Source: Streptomyces sp. ISL-100
GTDB taxonomy: Bacteria; Actinomycetota; Actinomycetes; Streptomycetales; Streptomycetaceae
DNA length: 64,000 nucleotides
NCBI RefSeq assembly: GCF_018614615.1
Contig: NZ_JAGGOK010000069.1
Span: 158,908 to 222,907 of the forward strand
Direction of reading: 5' to 3'
The position numbers and the translations under genes are program-made. Every line of letters starts with the position of its first letter. Position 1 is the first letter of the stretch. Below the pieces are notes generated by a model. That model did not search any database. It had not been told where the DNA came from and saw only the letters and a program-made list of their open reading frames with translations. This document shows, one piece after another, positions 9,282 through 17,723 of the stretch.

Positions 9282-9905
9282 ATGACCCCGCCCGTCGTCC
9301 ACTCGCTGCGCGAGCAGATCCGCGAGCACATTGTGGAGGGGATCGTCAGTGGGCGCTGGAAGCCGGGCGAGCGGATCGTGGAGCGCCGGATCGCCACGGA
9401 GCTGGAGGTCAGCCAGACTCCGGTGCGGGAGGCGCTGCGCGAGCTGGAGTCCCTGCGCCTGATCGAGTCGGCGCCGAACAAGGGCGTACGGGTGAGGAAT
9501 CTGACCGCGGCCGACCTGGAGGAGAGCTATCCGGTACGGGCCGGCCTGGAGCAGATCGCGGCCGAGCTGGCGGCGGCCGCCCTGGCGGAGGACTGCTCGG
9601 CGCTGGAACCCCATGTGGCGGCCCTGTACGAGGCGGACCGCACCGCTGACGGGACGGCTCAGGTGCGTCATACGGTCGGCTTCCACCGCGAGCTGGTGCG
9701 GGCGGCCAACAACAGCGTCCTGCTCCACACGTGGGAGGGCCTGGGCATCGAGGTCTTCACGGCGCTGTCCATTCGGTGGCTCGGCACGGTGCAGAAGTCG
9801 TACGCGGAGGAGCACGACGCCCTCGTCCAGGCCTTCCGCCGCCGCGACCCGGCGATCGGAACCCTGGTGAAGGAACACGTCCTGGGCTGTGCGCCGCGCG
9901 CGTAA
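9282..9905 (+). CDS. GntR-family regulator (FadR/FCD subfamily)
   Basis: A DNA-binding repressor or activator of 207 aa. The winged helix-turn-helix covers residues 1-70 (LREQIREHIVEGIVSGRWKPGERI, then ELEVSQTPVREALRELESLRLI). The rest is an all-helical FCD effector domain with the usual spaced histidines (FHREL, EEHDALVQAF, KEHV) that bind metal or a carboxylate ligand. The ATG at 9282 is preceded by AAGGAG at a good distance. An in-frame TTG at 9267 overlaps that RBS and is unlikely. It sits just upstream of aceE, whose promoter region holds perfect palindromes (10114-10126, 10187-10203). Control of aceE by this protein is a reasonable inference, not shown. Confidence 0.9.
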   Translation: MTPPVVHSLREQIREHIVEGIVSGRWKPGERIVERRIATELEVSQTPVREALRELESLRLIESAPNKGVRVRNLTAADLEESYPVRAGLEQIAAELAAAALAEDCSALEPHVAALYEADRTADGTAQVRHTVGFHRELVRAANNSVLLHTWEGLGIEVFTALSIRWLGTVQKSYAEEHDALVQAFRRRDPAIGTLVKEHVLGCAPRA

Positions 9906-9945
9906 GCCGTACCGCTGCGCGCCGGACGGGCTGGTCGGCACCATC

Positions 9946-9989
9946 CAGCCCCTCCGGCGTTTGAGAAGCGGGGCCTGGGGCGGAGCCCC
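9946..9989 (+). repeat. Intergenic repeat, copy A
   Basis: CAGCCCCTCCGGCGTTTGAG followed by a G-rich block that folds back as GGGGC...GCCCC. The same core recurs at 13038-13084, 23556-23730, 44711-44774 and 56560-56603, always between genes. Confidence 0.85.
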
Positions 9990-10113
9990 TCACGCGGCGG
10001 AGCCGCAATGTGTCACAGCGGGAAGGGGCGGGTCGGGGAAAGCGCCGCAGGCAACCGGCACCACGCCATCCCACCAGCGTCCGCGCCCGCGCCCGAAATG
10101 CCCCATACACCTC

Positions 10114-10126
10114 GGCACCCGGTGCC
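10114..10126. promoter_or_regulatory. Palindrome in the aceE upstream region
   Basis: GGCACC-C-GGTGCC is a perfect 13-base inverted repeat. It is enclosed by outer inverted arms CGAAATG and CATTTCG (right arm near 10128-10134). A related direct repeat, TGCC then AATTTCG, follows near 10147-10155. Confidence 0.55.
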
Positions 10127-10173
10127 CCATTTCGCGGCACGGAATGCCAATTTCGTTCTACGGAGAAGTTTTT

Positions 10174-10203
10174 AGCCTCCAGGCTTTGATCGATCATCGA
10201 TCA
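10174..10203. promoter_or_regulatory. Two adjacent inverted repeats, probable operator(s) of aceE
   Basis: AGCCT-CC-AGGCT (10174-10185) is followed immediately by TGATCGATCATCGATCA (10187-10203), a perfect palindrome around one central base. They lie 100-130 bases before the aceE start, where a promoter is expected. The adjacent GntR regulator is the nearest candidate to bind here. Confidence 0.6.
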
Positions 10204-10304
10204 GGGACTTACAGTCATCGGCGGGTCCACCGACCCCACCGCCCTGTCCTGCCAGACAAGGCCCCCCTTTTCTTCACCCCCCTCCTCTCCGGAAGGCGGC
10301 CATC

Positions 10305-12974
10305 ATGACCGACCCCGTAGGCATTTCTCCGAGCGAGCTCGACCAGCTCCCGGACCGTGACACCGAGGAGACCGCCGAGTGGGCGGCCTCCCTCGACGCC
10401 GTCACCAAGGCCGCAGGCCCGCAGCGGGCGGCCTACCTGATGCGCCGCACGCTCCAGCACGCCGAAGGCGCCGGCATCGCGCTGCCGAAGCTGCTGGAGA
10501 CGGACTACGTCAACACCATCCCGACTTCCGCCGAGCCCGCCTTCGACGGCGACGAGGCGATGGAAGCCCGTATCACTGCCTGGAACCGCTGGAACGCCGC
10601 CGCGATGGTCACCCGCGGCTCCCGCTTCGGCGTAGGCGGCCACATCGCCACCTTCGCCTCCGCGGCCTGGCTGTACGAGACCGGCTTCAACCACTTCTTC
10701 CGAGGCAAGGAGGGCGACGGCTCCGGCGACCAGCTCTACATCCAGGGCCACGCCTCCCCCGGCATCTACGCCCGCGCCTTCCTCGACGGCCGCCTGAACG
10801 AGGGCCAGCTCGACCGCTTCCGCCAGGAGGCCGCCGGCGACGGACTGCCGTCGTACCCGCACCCGCGCCGCCTGCCCTGGCTCTGGGAGTTCCCGACCGT
10901 GTCGATGGGCCTCGGCCCGCTCTCCGCGATCTACCAGGCGCGCTTCAACCGCTACCTCCAGAACCGCAACATCAAGGACACGTCCAACTCCCACGTCTGG
11001 GCGTTCCTCGGTGACGGCGAGATGGACGAGCCCGAGTCGACCACCGCGATCACCCTCGCCGCCCGCGAGCAGCTCGACAACCTGACCTTCGTCATCAACT
11101 GCAATCTCCAGCGCCTCGACGGCCCGGTCCGCGCGAACTTCCGTGTCGTGCAGGAGCTGGAGGCCCAGTTCCGCGGCGCCGGCTGGAACGTCGTCAAGAC
11201 GCTGTGGGGCTCCGCCTGGGACGAGCTGTTCCAGCTCGACACCCAGGGCGCGCTGGTACGCCGGCTCCGTGAGGTGCCGGACGCGCAGTTCCAGACGTAC
11301 GCGACCCGCGACGTGGCGTACATCCGCGAGCACTTCTTCGGCGCCGAGCCCGCGCTGGCCGAGCTGGGCAAGCTGCTCACCGACGCGAAGATCGCCGAGT
11401 GTTTCCACACCTCGCGCGGCGGCCACGAGGCCCGCAAGGTGTACGCGGCGTACAAGGCGGCCGTGGAGTTCAAGGGCGCGCCGACGGTGATCCTCGCGCA
11501 GACCGTCAAGGGCTACACCCTCGGCCCGGGCTTCGAGTCGAAGAACGCCAACCACCAGATGAAGAAGCTCTCCGGCAAGGAGTTCCGCGCCATGCGGGAC
11601 CTGCTGGAGCTGCCGATCCCCGACGCGAAGCTGGACGAGGAGCTCGTACCGTACGGGCACCCCGGCGCCGACTCGCCCGAGGTCCGCTACCTCCAGGAGC
11701 GCCGCGCCGCCCTCGGCGGTCCCGCCCCGGCCCGCCGGGTGCACGCGGTGGCCCTGCCCGAGCCCGCCGACCGCGCCTTCAGCGCCCTCCTCAAGGGGTC
11801 GGGCAAGCAGGAGATGGCCACCACCATGGCGTTCGTGCGCCTGGCGAAGGAGCTGATGCGGGACAAGGAGACCGGAAAGCGCTGGGTGCCGATCGTGCCC
11901 GACGAGGCGCGGACCTTCGGCATGGAGTCGCTGTTCCCCTCGGCCGGCATCTACTCCCCGCTGGGCCAGACGTACGAGCCGGTCGACCGCGACCAGCTCA
12001 TGTACTACAAGGAAGCCAAGGACGGCCAGATCCTCAACGAGGGGATCACCGAGGCCGGCGCCATGGCCGACTTCATCGCCGCCTCGACGTCGTACGCGAC
12101 GCACGGCGAGCCGATGATCCCCTTCTACATCTTCTATTCGATGTTCGGCTGGCAGCGCACCGCCGACCAGATGTGGCAGCTCGGCGACCAGCTCGGCCGC
12201 GGCTTCATCGTGGGCGCGACGGCCGGCCGTACGACCCTGACGGGTGAGGGTCTCCAGCACGCGGACGGCCACTCGCACCTGATCGCGTCCACGAACCCGG
12301 CGTCTCTCAACTACGACCCGGCGTTCGCGTACGAGGTGGCCGTCATCGTCAAGGACGGTCTGCGCAGGATGTACGGCCCCGAGGCCGAGAACGTCTTCTA
12401 CTACCTGACCGTCTACAACGAGCCGAAGCCGCAGCCCGCGATGCCGGAGGGTGTCGAAGAGGGCATCGTCAAGGGCCTCTACCGCTTCAAGGAGGCAGCG
12501 GCACCGGCCGCCGATGCCCCCCGCGCACAGTTGCTCGCATCCGGCACCGCGATCCACTGGGCCCTGGAGGCGCAGGAACTCCTCGCCGCCGACTGGGGCG
12601 TGGCGGCCGACGTGTGGTCCGCCACCTCGTGGGGCGAGCTGCGGCGCGACGCGCTGGAGTGCGACGAGGCGCTGCTGCGCGGCGAGATGCGCACGCCGTA
12701 CGTCACCCGCGCGCTCGAAGGCGCGCAGGGTCCCGTCCTCGCGGTGAGCGACTGGATGCGTCAGGTCCCCGACCAGATCAGCCAGTGGGTCGAGCAGGAC
12801 TACTCCTCGCTCGGTACGGACGGCTTCGGCCTCTCGGACACCCGCGAGGCGGCCCGCCGCCACTTCGGCGTCGACGCCCAGTCGATCGTGGTCGCCGCCC
12901 TGGCCCAGCTCGTCCGCCGTGGCGAGGTACCGGCCTCGGCGGTCAAGGAAGCGCGGGAGCGCTACGGCCTGTGA
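10305..12974 (+). CDS. aceE: Pyruvate dehydrogenase E1 component, homodimeric type
   Basis: Thiamine-diphosphate enzyme that decarboxylates pyruvate and acetylates the E2 lipoyl group. The 889-aa length and single-chain layout match the homodimeric E1. The thiamine-diphosphate-binding segment is visible as HVWAFLGDGEMDEPESTTAI followed by the NCNLQRLDGPVR region. The pyrimidine-domain segment YPFYIFYSMFGWQRT-like (residues about 605-620) and the HADGHSHLIASTNP segment also fit. The ATG at 10305 follows GGAAGGCGGCC. The E3 and E2 partners lie upstream at 5.9-9.2 kb, separated by a terminator and a regulator, so aceE has its own promoter. Confidence 0.96.
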   Translation: MTDPVGISPSELDQLPDRDTEETAEWAASLDAVTKAAGPQRAAYLMRRTLQHAEGAGIALPKLLETDYVNTIPTSAEPAFDGDEAMEARITAWNRWNAAAMVTRGSRFGVGGHIATFASAAWLYETGFNHFFRGKEGDGSGDQLYIQGHASPGIYARAFLDGRLNEGQLDRFRQEAAGDGLPSYPHPRRLPWLWEFPTVSMGLGPLSAIYQARFNRYLQNRNIKDTSNSHVWAFLGDGEMDEPESTTAITLAAREQLDNLTFVINCNLQRLDGPVRANFRVVQELEAQFRGAGWNVVKTLWGSAWDELFQLDTQGALVRRLREVPDAQFQTYATRDVAYIREHFFGAEPALAELGKLLTDAKIAECFHTSRGGHEARKVYAAYKAAVEFKGAPTVILAQTVKGYTLGPGFESKNANHQMKKLSGKEFRAMRDLLELPIPDAKLDEELVPYGHPGADSPEVRYLQERRAALGGPAPARRVHAVALPEPADRAFSALLKGSGKQEMATTMAFVRLAKELMRDKETGKRWVPIVPDEARTFGMESLFPSAGIYSPLGQTYEPVDRDQLMYYKEAKDGQILNEGITEAGAMADFIAASTSYATHGEPMIPFYIFYSMFGWQRTADQMWQLGDQLGRGFIVGATAGRTTLTGEGLQHADGHSHLIASTNPASLNYDPAFAYEVAVIVKDGLRRMYGPEAENVFYYLTVYNEPKPQPAMPEGVEEGIVKGLYRFKEAAAPAADAPRAQLLASGTAIHWALEAQELLAADWGVAADVWSATSWGELRRDALECDEALLRGEMRTPYVTRALEGAQGPVLAVSDWMRQVPDQISQWVEQDYSSLGTDGFGLSDTREAARRHFGVDAQSIVVAALAQLVRRGEVPASAVKEARERYGL

Positions 12975-12993
12975 GCCGTACCCTCTGACAGCC

Positions 12994-13084
12994 CTCAATC
13001 GCCGGAGGGGCTGGTGGCTGCCGCAACGCGGCACCATCCAGCCCCTCCGGCGTTTGAGAACCGGGGTCTGGGGGCCGGAGCCCC
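12994..13084 (+). repeat. Intergenic repeat, copy B, as a long hairpin
   Basis: Left arm 12994-13014 (CTCAATCGCCGGAGGGGCTGG) pairs with right arm 13038-13058 with one mismatch, and a G-rich fold-back GGGG...CCCC follows. It lies 20 bases after the aceE stop and probably serves as its terminator. Confidence 0.8.
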
Positions 13085-13129
13085 AGCAGCTCTCCCCCGT
13101 CGGCCCCGCCACCCGGCACAATGGCCGCC

Positions 13130-14098
13130 ATGCGCGCAGCCCGCCTCATCAAAATGGTGCTTCTGCTCCAGTCCCGCCCCTCCATGACAGCCGCCGAACT
13201 GGCCCGTGAGCTGGAGGTCTCCGAGCGGACCATCACCCGGGACGCACAGGCCCTGTCCGAAGCGGGCGTTCCCGTGTACGCCGACCGGGGCCGGACCGGC
13301 GGCTACCGCCTGATCGGCGGATACCGCACCCGGCTGACCGGCCTCGCCCGCAGCGAGGCCGAGGCCCTGTTCCTGTCCGGACTGCCGCGCGCACTGCGCG
13401 AGATGGGCCTCGACGACGCCGCGTCGGCGGCCCGGCTCAAGGTGTCGGCGGCGCTGCTCCCGTCCCTGCGGGACGCGTCGGACACAGCGGCGCAGCGGTT
13501 CCATCTGGACGCGCCCGGCTGGTACCAGGAGCCGAAGACGCCCGAGTTGCTGCCCACGATCGCGGAGGCGGTCTGGGACGACCGGATGCTGACGGGCCGC
13601 TACCGGCGCGGTCACGACCGCGAGGTCGAACGGGAACTGGCGCCGTACGGCCTCGTGCTGAAGGCCGGGGTCTGGTACCTCTGCGCCCGCTCGGGCGGGG
13701 ACTTCCGGGTGTACCGGATCGACCGCTTCGCCGCGGTGGTCGTGTCCGAGGAGCGTTTCGTGCGGGACGAGAGCTTTGTGCTGCCGGACTTCTGGGAGGA
13801 GCGGGCGGCGGATTTCGCCCGCTCGATACTGCGTTCCGAGGTGGTGGTGCGGCTGTCGGAGTCGGGTGCGCGGCGGCTGCCGTACGCCGTGGACCGTGCC
13901 GCGGCGGCCGAGGCCCTGGCGGTGGCAGGGCCGCCGGACGAGTTGGGGCGGGTCACGGTGACCCTGCCGGTCGAGTCGTACGAGGTCGCCTTCAGCCAGC
14001 TCTTCTCCCTCGGGCCGGAGCTGGAGGTCCTGGAGCCGCCGGCCCTCCGCGAACGATTCGCGGAGGCGGCGGCCCGGACAGCGCGGCTCTACGACTAG
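13130..14098 (+). CDS. Helix-turn-helix regulator with WYL domain (YafY type)
   Basis: A 322-aa transcription regulator. Residues 1-60 form a DeoR-like winged helix (LIKMVLLLQSRPSMTAAELARELEVSERTITRDAQAL). A WYL ligand-sensing domain follows (YRRGHDREVERELAPYGLVLKAGVWYLCARSGGDFRVYRIDRF, about residues 160-210), and then the WCX C-terminal extension. I prefer the ATG at 13130 (MRAARLIKM, as in relatives) to the one at 13121. It is convergent with the SDR gene at 14133-15068, only 34 bases apart. Its target is unknown; WYL regulators often control a neighbouring oxidoreductase. Confidence 0.88.
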   Translation: MRAARLIKMVLLLQSRPSMTAAELARELEVSERTITRDAQALSEAGVPVYADRGRTGGYRLIGGYRTRLTGLARSEAEALFLSGLPRALREMGLDDAASAARLKVSAALLPSLRDASDTAAQRFHLDAPGWYQEPKTPELLPTIAEAVWDDRMLTGRYRRGHDREVERELAPYGLVLKAGVWYLCARSGGDFRVYRIDRFAAVVVSEERFVRDESFVLPDFWEERAADFARSILRSEVVVRLSESGARRLPYAVDRAAAAEALAVAGPPDELGRVTVTLPVESYEVAFSQLFSLGPELEVLEPPALRERFAEAAARTARLYD

Positions 14099-14132
14099 TG
14101 CGACTGGACGGCTTCTGCTCTTCGCCGGCCCG

Positions 14133-15068
14133 TCAGCGGTAGTCGCTCGCCGGGGCGTCCTTGCCGCCCTGCGAGACCTCCATGATGTACGGCCAGCCGT
14201 CCGGCCGGCTGCCGTCCGTGTCCGTGAAGCCGTACTCCTTCGCGAGGTGCCCGCTGGACAGCGACTGACCGTTCCAGCGCGCCCGTTCCGGGTCGGCGGC
14301 GATGGCCGCGACCGCCCGGCCGACGTACACCGGTGACTCGGCGATCACGAAGTCGGGGACCTTGGCGATCGCGTCGCGCCAGTTCTCCTCGGTGACGCCG
14401 AATGCGTCCAGCATCTCCTCCGAGCGGAGGAACCCCGGGGTAACGGAGACCGCCGTACAGCCCACGTCCGCCAGATCATGACCGAGGCTGAACGCCATCC
14501 GGATCGGCGCGTTCTTGGCGAGGTCGAAGTAGAAGTTCTCCCGGAAGTGAGTGCGGTTGTACTCGTCCGTACCGTCGGTCATTTCCACCACCAGGCCGCC
14601 CCGGTTCCGCACCAGCAGGGGCAACGCGATGCTGAGCGTGATGGCGTGGGTCTTCACGCCGAGCTCCAGCATCCGCAGTCCGCGCGCGAGCTCGATGTCC
14701 CACATCTTCTTGCCGAATTCGAGCAGATGATCGCCGCCCCAGAGGCTGTTGACCAGGATGTCCAGCCGCCCGTGCTCCCGGTCGATGCGTTCGACGAGCG
14801 ACTTGACCTGGTCCTCTTCGAGGTGATCGGTGGGTACGGCGATGGCTTCGCCGCCCGCGTCGTTGATGAGTTCGGCCGTCTGCTCGATGGTCTCGCCGGG
14901 TCGGCCGACCTCGCTGACGTGCTCGCGAGTGGTGCGCCCGGTGACGTACACCGTCGCTCCCGCCGCTGCGAGCTGCACGGCGATCGCCCGTCGCGCGCCT
15001 CTGGTGGCACCCGCGACGAGTGCGATCCTGCCTTTGAGGGGTGCGTCCTGTGCGTCCTGTGCGCTCAT
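14133..15068 (-). CDS. Short-chain dehydrogenase/reductase (SDR) family oxidoreductase
   Basis: An NAD(P)-dependent oxidoreductase of 311 aa. The Rossmann fold opens at about residue 12 (GRIALVAGATRGARRAIAVQLAAAGATVYVTGRTT). The glycine motif reads GATRGAR rather than the usual TGxxxGxG, as in one SDR subgroup. The NAG-equivalent motif is VNSLWGGD, and the canonical YxxxK is replaced by a Tyr-rich FYFDLAKN segment. The ATG at 15068 is on the minus strand. Substrate unknown. It is convergent with the WYL regulator; upstream lies the IS607-type element. Confidence 0.85.
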   Translation of the reverse strand: MSAQDAQDAPLKGRIALVAGATRGARRAIAVQLAAAGATVYVTGRTTREHVSEVGRPGETIEQTAELINDAGGEAIAVPTDHLEEDQVKSLVERIDREHGRLDILVNSLWGGDHLLEFGKKMWDIELARGLRMLELGVKTHAITLSIALPLLVRNRGGLVVEMTDGTDEYNRTHFRENFYFDLAKNAPIRMAFSLGHDLADVGCTAVSVTPGFLRSEEMLDAFGVTEENWRDAIAKVPDFVIAESPVYVGRAVAAIAADPERARWNGQSLSSGHLAKEYGFTDTDGSRPDGWPYIMEVSQGGKDAPASDYR

Positions 15069-15233
15069 ACCTACTCCTCGCGTGCTGCTGTGTCCGTGCC
15101 GTACGGATCAAGACTGACACTAAAAGCAGACACCTTCTGTCCTGTTTTCCGTATCCCGCCGCACGCCGGGACGCAGCCGGGTTGCCAATTGTTGATTGCG
15201 TTGTAGGTCACGGTGGGTCATAGGGTCCCCCAC

Positions 15234-15893
15234 ATGAGTGAGAAGGCTGAGGATTGGATCTCTGCGGGTAGGGCTGCGAAGCGGCTGGGGGTGTCTACGC
15301 GGACCCTTCGCCGTTACACCCTTGAAGGTGTGTTGGAGGATCGGCGTTCTCCTGGTGGGCGGCGCGTCTTCCGTGTCGGGGACTTGGATGCGCTGTCGCG
15401 GCGGCGGGGTGAGCCTGTGTTGCCGCCTGTGGGTGGCGTGGTGCTCTACGGGCGGGTCTCGTCGCACCGGCAGCGGGTCGAGGGGGATCTGGACCGGCAG
15501 ATGGCCCGGCTGCGTGAGGCTGTCGGTGGCCGGGTTGTGGTCGGGGAGTTCACGGATGTGGCGTCTGGGTTGTCGGACCGGCGCAGGGGTTTGCGCCGGG
15601 CACTTCGGGCCTGCCAGGCCGAGACTGTGTCCGCGCTGCTGGTGACGCATGAGGAACGACTGGCCCGGTTCAGCACCGGCTTGCTGGCGGAGGTGGTGCT
15701 GCCGTCGTGGGGCTGCCGTCTGGAGATCGCGGGCGGGGATGAGGAACTGGACGGGGCGGGGGACGGGGATCTGGTGCGGGACATGCTCGCGGTCGTCACC
15801 TCGTTCTCCGGTCGGTTGTACGGGTCCCGCTCGGCGCGGGCACGCGCACTCACGCGGGCAGTCAAATCCACCGTCAGGGAACGTGATTTGTAG
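15234..15893 (+). CDS. IS607-family serine recombinase (TnpA)
   Basis: Transposase of an IS607-type element. A MerR-like helix-turn-helix covers residues 8-60 (WISAGRAAKRLGVSTRTLRRYTLEG). The serine-resolvase domain follows with VVLYGRVSSHRQ (catalytic Ser at 76 or 77) and the GLSDRRRGLRRAL and VVTSFSGRLYGSRSAR motifs of this family. At 219 aa it is close to full length, so the protein may be active. The ATG at 15234 has no clear RBS; an in-frame GTG at 15213 would add seven residues. The TnpB gene begins 66 bases downstream. Confidence 0.93.
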   Translation: MSEKAEDWISAGRAAKRLGVSTRTLRRYTLEGVLEDRRSPGGRRVFRVGDLDALSRRRGEPVLPPVGGVVLYGRVSSHRQRVEGDLDRQMARLREAVGGRVVVGEFTDVASGLSDRRRGLRRALRACQAETVSALLVTHEERLARFSTGLLAEVVLPSWGCRLEIAGGDEELDGAGDGDLVRDMLAVVTSFSGRLYGSRSARARALTRAVKSTVRERDL

Positions 15894-15959
15894 GCCAGGA
15901 ATGGCCATGTGTAGTGTTCTGTCTGCGAGTTGAGGGACGACGGGAGGGAGGCCAGGAGC

Positions 15960-17648
15960 ATGCCCAGGCGCAAGAAGAAGCGCGAGCTGCGTACGCTCGC
16001 GGCCCCCTTCACCGTCGCCGCGCCTTCCGGTGCCCGGATTCGGGACCGGCTCCGTGTCACCTCAGCCGACGCGAAAGTTGTGCGCCTGGTGGGTGAGCAC
16101 CTGGGCCGCCACGCCCGCGCCGATCTCGCTGAGCGTGTCCGTATCGGCCAGGCCAGGGCGCAGGACACTGAGCGGGCACGCCGCAAGAAGACATTGACGG
16201 CGGTGTCGTCGTCGCGGTGGGCCGGGGCGATCACCCGCGTATCGCAGGACCAGTACCAGCTTTCTCTGCGGGCCCTGTACGACGAGCGGGCTTCGCTCCG
16301 CAGGGCCATCACGACGATCAGCAAGCGCCTGGATGTCCCGTGCGGTGAGCGCGTAGGTAAGGTGCGCGGCTACTCGGGCCAGGGGGAACGAGCCCACAAG
16401 CAGCGCCGCATGGCAGCGCTCACCGCTCGGCTGGCCCGCGTGGAGGAACGCATCGAGCAGGGCCGTCCGGCGATCGTGGTCGGCGGTCGTCGCCTGGCGA
16501 AGACGCGGCACAACCTGGCCGACGCCCAGCTCACCGAGGCCGGATGGCGAGAACGCTGGGATGCCTCCCGGCTGTTTCTCACGGCCGATGGCGAGTCCGG
16601 AGCCCCGCACGGGAACTACACGATCACCGTCGAGCCGGGCACGGGCGCGGTCACGATCGTGCTGCCCGAACCTTTGCGGCATCTGGCGAACGCGCCTCGC
16701 GGCCGGTACCGGCTGTCCTGCACGGTGGCCTTCAGCCACCGCCGCGAGGAGTGGCTGGACCGGGCCACCGCGAACCGGGCCGTGCGCTACGACATCGTCC
16801 ACGAGTCGCAGCGAGACCGCTGGTACCTCGATGCGTCGTGGTCCGCCGACCCGGCCGTCCTGCCCACCCCCGACGAACTCAAGCAGTTCGGGCAACGGCT
16901 GCTCGGCGTCGACCTGAACGCCGACCACCTGGCCGTGGCCGTGCTCGACCCGCACGGGAATCCGGTCGGCGAACCACACACGATCCCCATCGACCTGACC
17001 GGCCCGGCTTCCCAGCGGGACGGACGCCTGCGGGCCGCGATCAGCGAGCTGCTGGCTCTCGCGAGGCAGCACGACTGTGCCGGTATCGCGATCGAGAACC
17101 TCGGCTTCGACGACGCACGCACCACAGGTCGCGAGACCATGGGCCGGGGCAAGCGGGGCAAGAAGTTCCGCCGCACCGTCGCCGGTATCCCGACCGCCAG
17201 ATTCCGGGAACGGCTGCGTGGCATGGCCTACCACCAGGGCCTCATCGTCGTCGCCGTGGACCCTGCGTACACCAGCATCTGGGGCGAGCAGCATTGGAAG
17301 AAGCCCCTCCAGACCCAATCCAAGACTTCCGTCACCAGGCACCACGGTGCCTCGGTGGCGATCCGCAGGCGTGGTCTGGGCTACCGGGTACGGCGTCGGC
17401 CAGGTGTGACCCCCGCTCACCAGAGGATGAGCGCGGGGAGAGCTACCGGCCAGACCGTCACCGTTCCCAGGCCACGCGGGACCGTGAGCCCACCCAGGAC
17501 CACAGGCACGCTAAACAGAGGCGACAAGACCTGCTGGAGCCGAGGCGACCAGCTCACGCTGTTCCCCGACCTCGAAGACCGTTCGCGAGGTCACCGGACC
17601 ACCTGTCCGGATTCAAGCGATTCGGCCAACACTGGCCAACATCGCTAG
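15960..17648 (+). CDS. IS607-associated TnpB-like RNA-guided nuclease (atypical)
   Basis: A 562-aa accessory protein of the element; TnpB proteins are RNA-guided nucleases related to Cas12. RuvC-I is LLGVDLNADHLAVAVLD (Asp at about 318) and RuvC-II is CAGIAIENLGFDDAR (Glu at about 379). The region that normally carries a CxxC zinc ribbon instead reads AVDPAYTSIWGEQHWKKP without paired cysteines, and the RuvC-III Asp position reads TRHHGASVAIRRRGLGY. I recall a streptomycete subfamily with similar features, so this need not mean decay. The last 90 residues are Arg/Thr/Pro-rich and probably overlap the guide-RNA locus. The ATG at 15960 follows GGGAGGGAGGCCAGGAGC. Confidence 0.85.
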   Translation: MPRRKKKRELRTLAAPFTVAAPSGARIRDRLRVTSADAKVVRLVGEHLGRHARADLAERVRIGQARAQDTERARRKKTLTAVSSSRWAGAITRVSQDQYQLSLRALYDERASLRRAITTISKRLDVPCGERVGKVRGYSGQGERAHKQRRMAALTARLARVEERIEQGRPAIVVGGRRLAKTRHNLADAQLTEAGWRERWDASRLFLTADGESGAPHGNYTITVEPGTGAVTIVLPEPLRHLANAPRGRYRLSCTVAFSHRREEWLDRATANRAVRYDIVHESQRDRWYLDASWSADPAVLPTPDELKQFGQRLLGVDLNADHLAVAVLDPHGNPVGEPHTIPIDLTGPASQRDGRLRAAISELLALARQHDCAGIAIENLGFDDARTTGRETMGRGKRGKKFRRTVAGIPTARFRERLRGMAYHQGLIVVAVDPAYTSIWGEQHWKKPLQTQSKTSVTRHHGASVAIRRRGLGYRVRRRPGVTPAHQRMSAGRATGQTVTVPRPRGTVSPPRTTGTLNRGDKTCWSRGDQLTLFPDLEDRSRGHRTTCPDSSDSANTGQHR

Positions 17649-17723
17649 GAACGGTAACGACACAGCCGCATCCGGGGTACTCCGCGTGCGCGGGCCTGTG
17701 GCAAGGCCGATGCTTGTCCCGTG

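Larger units (their letters stand above)
9906..10304. other. Intergenic region upstream of aceE
   Basis: These 399 bases hold no gene. The first part is a copy of the streptomycete GC-rich intergenic repeat (9946-9989). The second part is palindrome-rich and relatively AT-rich, and is the likely aceE control region. Confidence 0.8.
15150..17700 (+). mobile_element. IS607-type insertion sequence (approximate limits)
   Basis: tnpA plus tnpB in the same orientation, between the SDR gene and a DUF4240 gene. I could not identify terminal repeats. IS607 elements lack terminal inverted repeats and target duplications, so the limits are estimates that include the AT-richer left flank (GTTGCCAATTGTTGATTG near 15181) and the CCAACACTGGCCAAC stretch near 17624-17640. 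Confidence 0.7.

Noticed and set aside
10215..13121. 968-aa open frame antisense to aceE
   Set aside because: The plus strand encodes an unmistakable pyruvate dehydrogenase E1. The antisense frame is low-complexity (Arg, Val, Gly, His-rich) and arises from high third-position GC.
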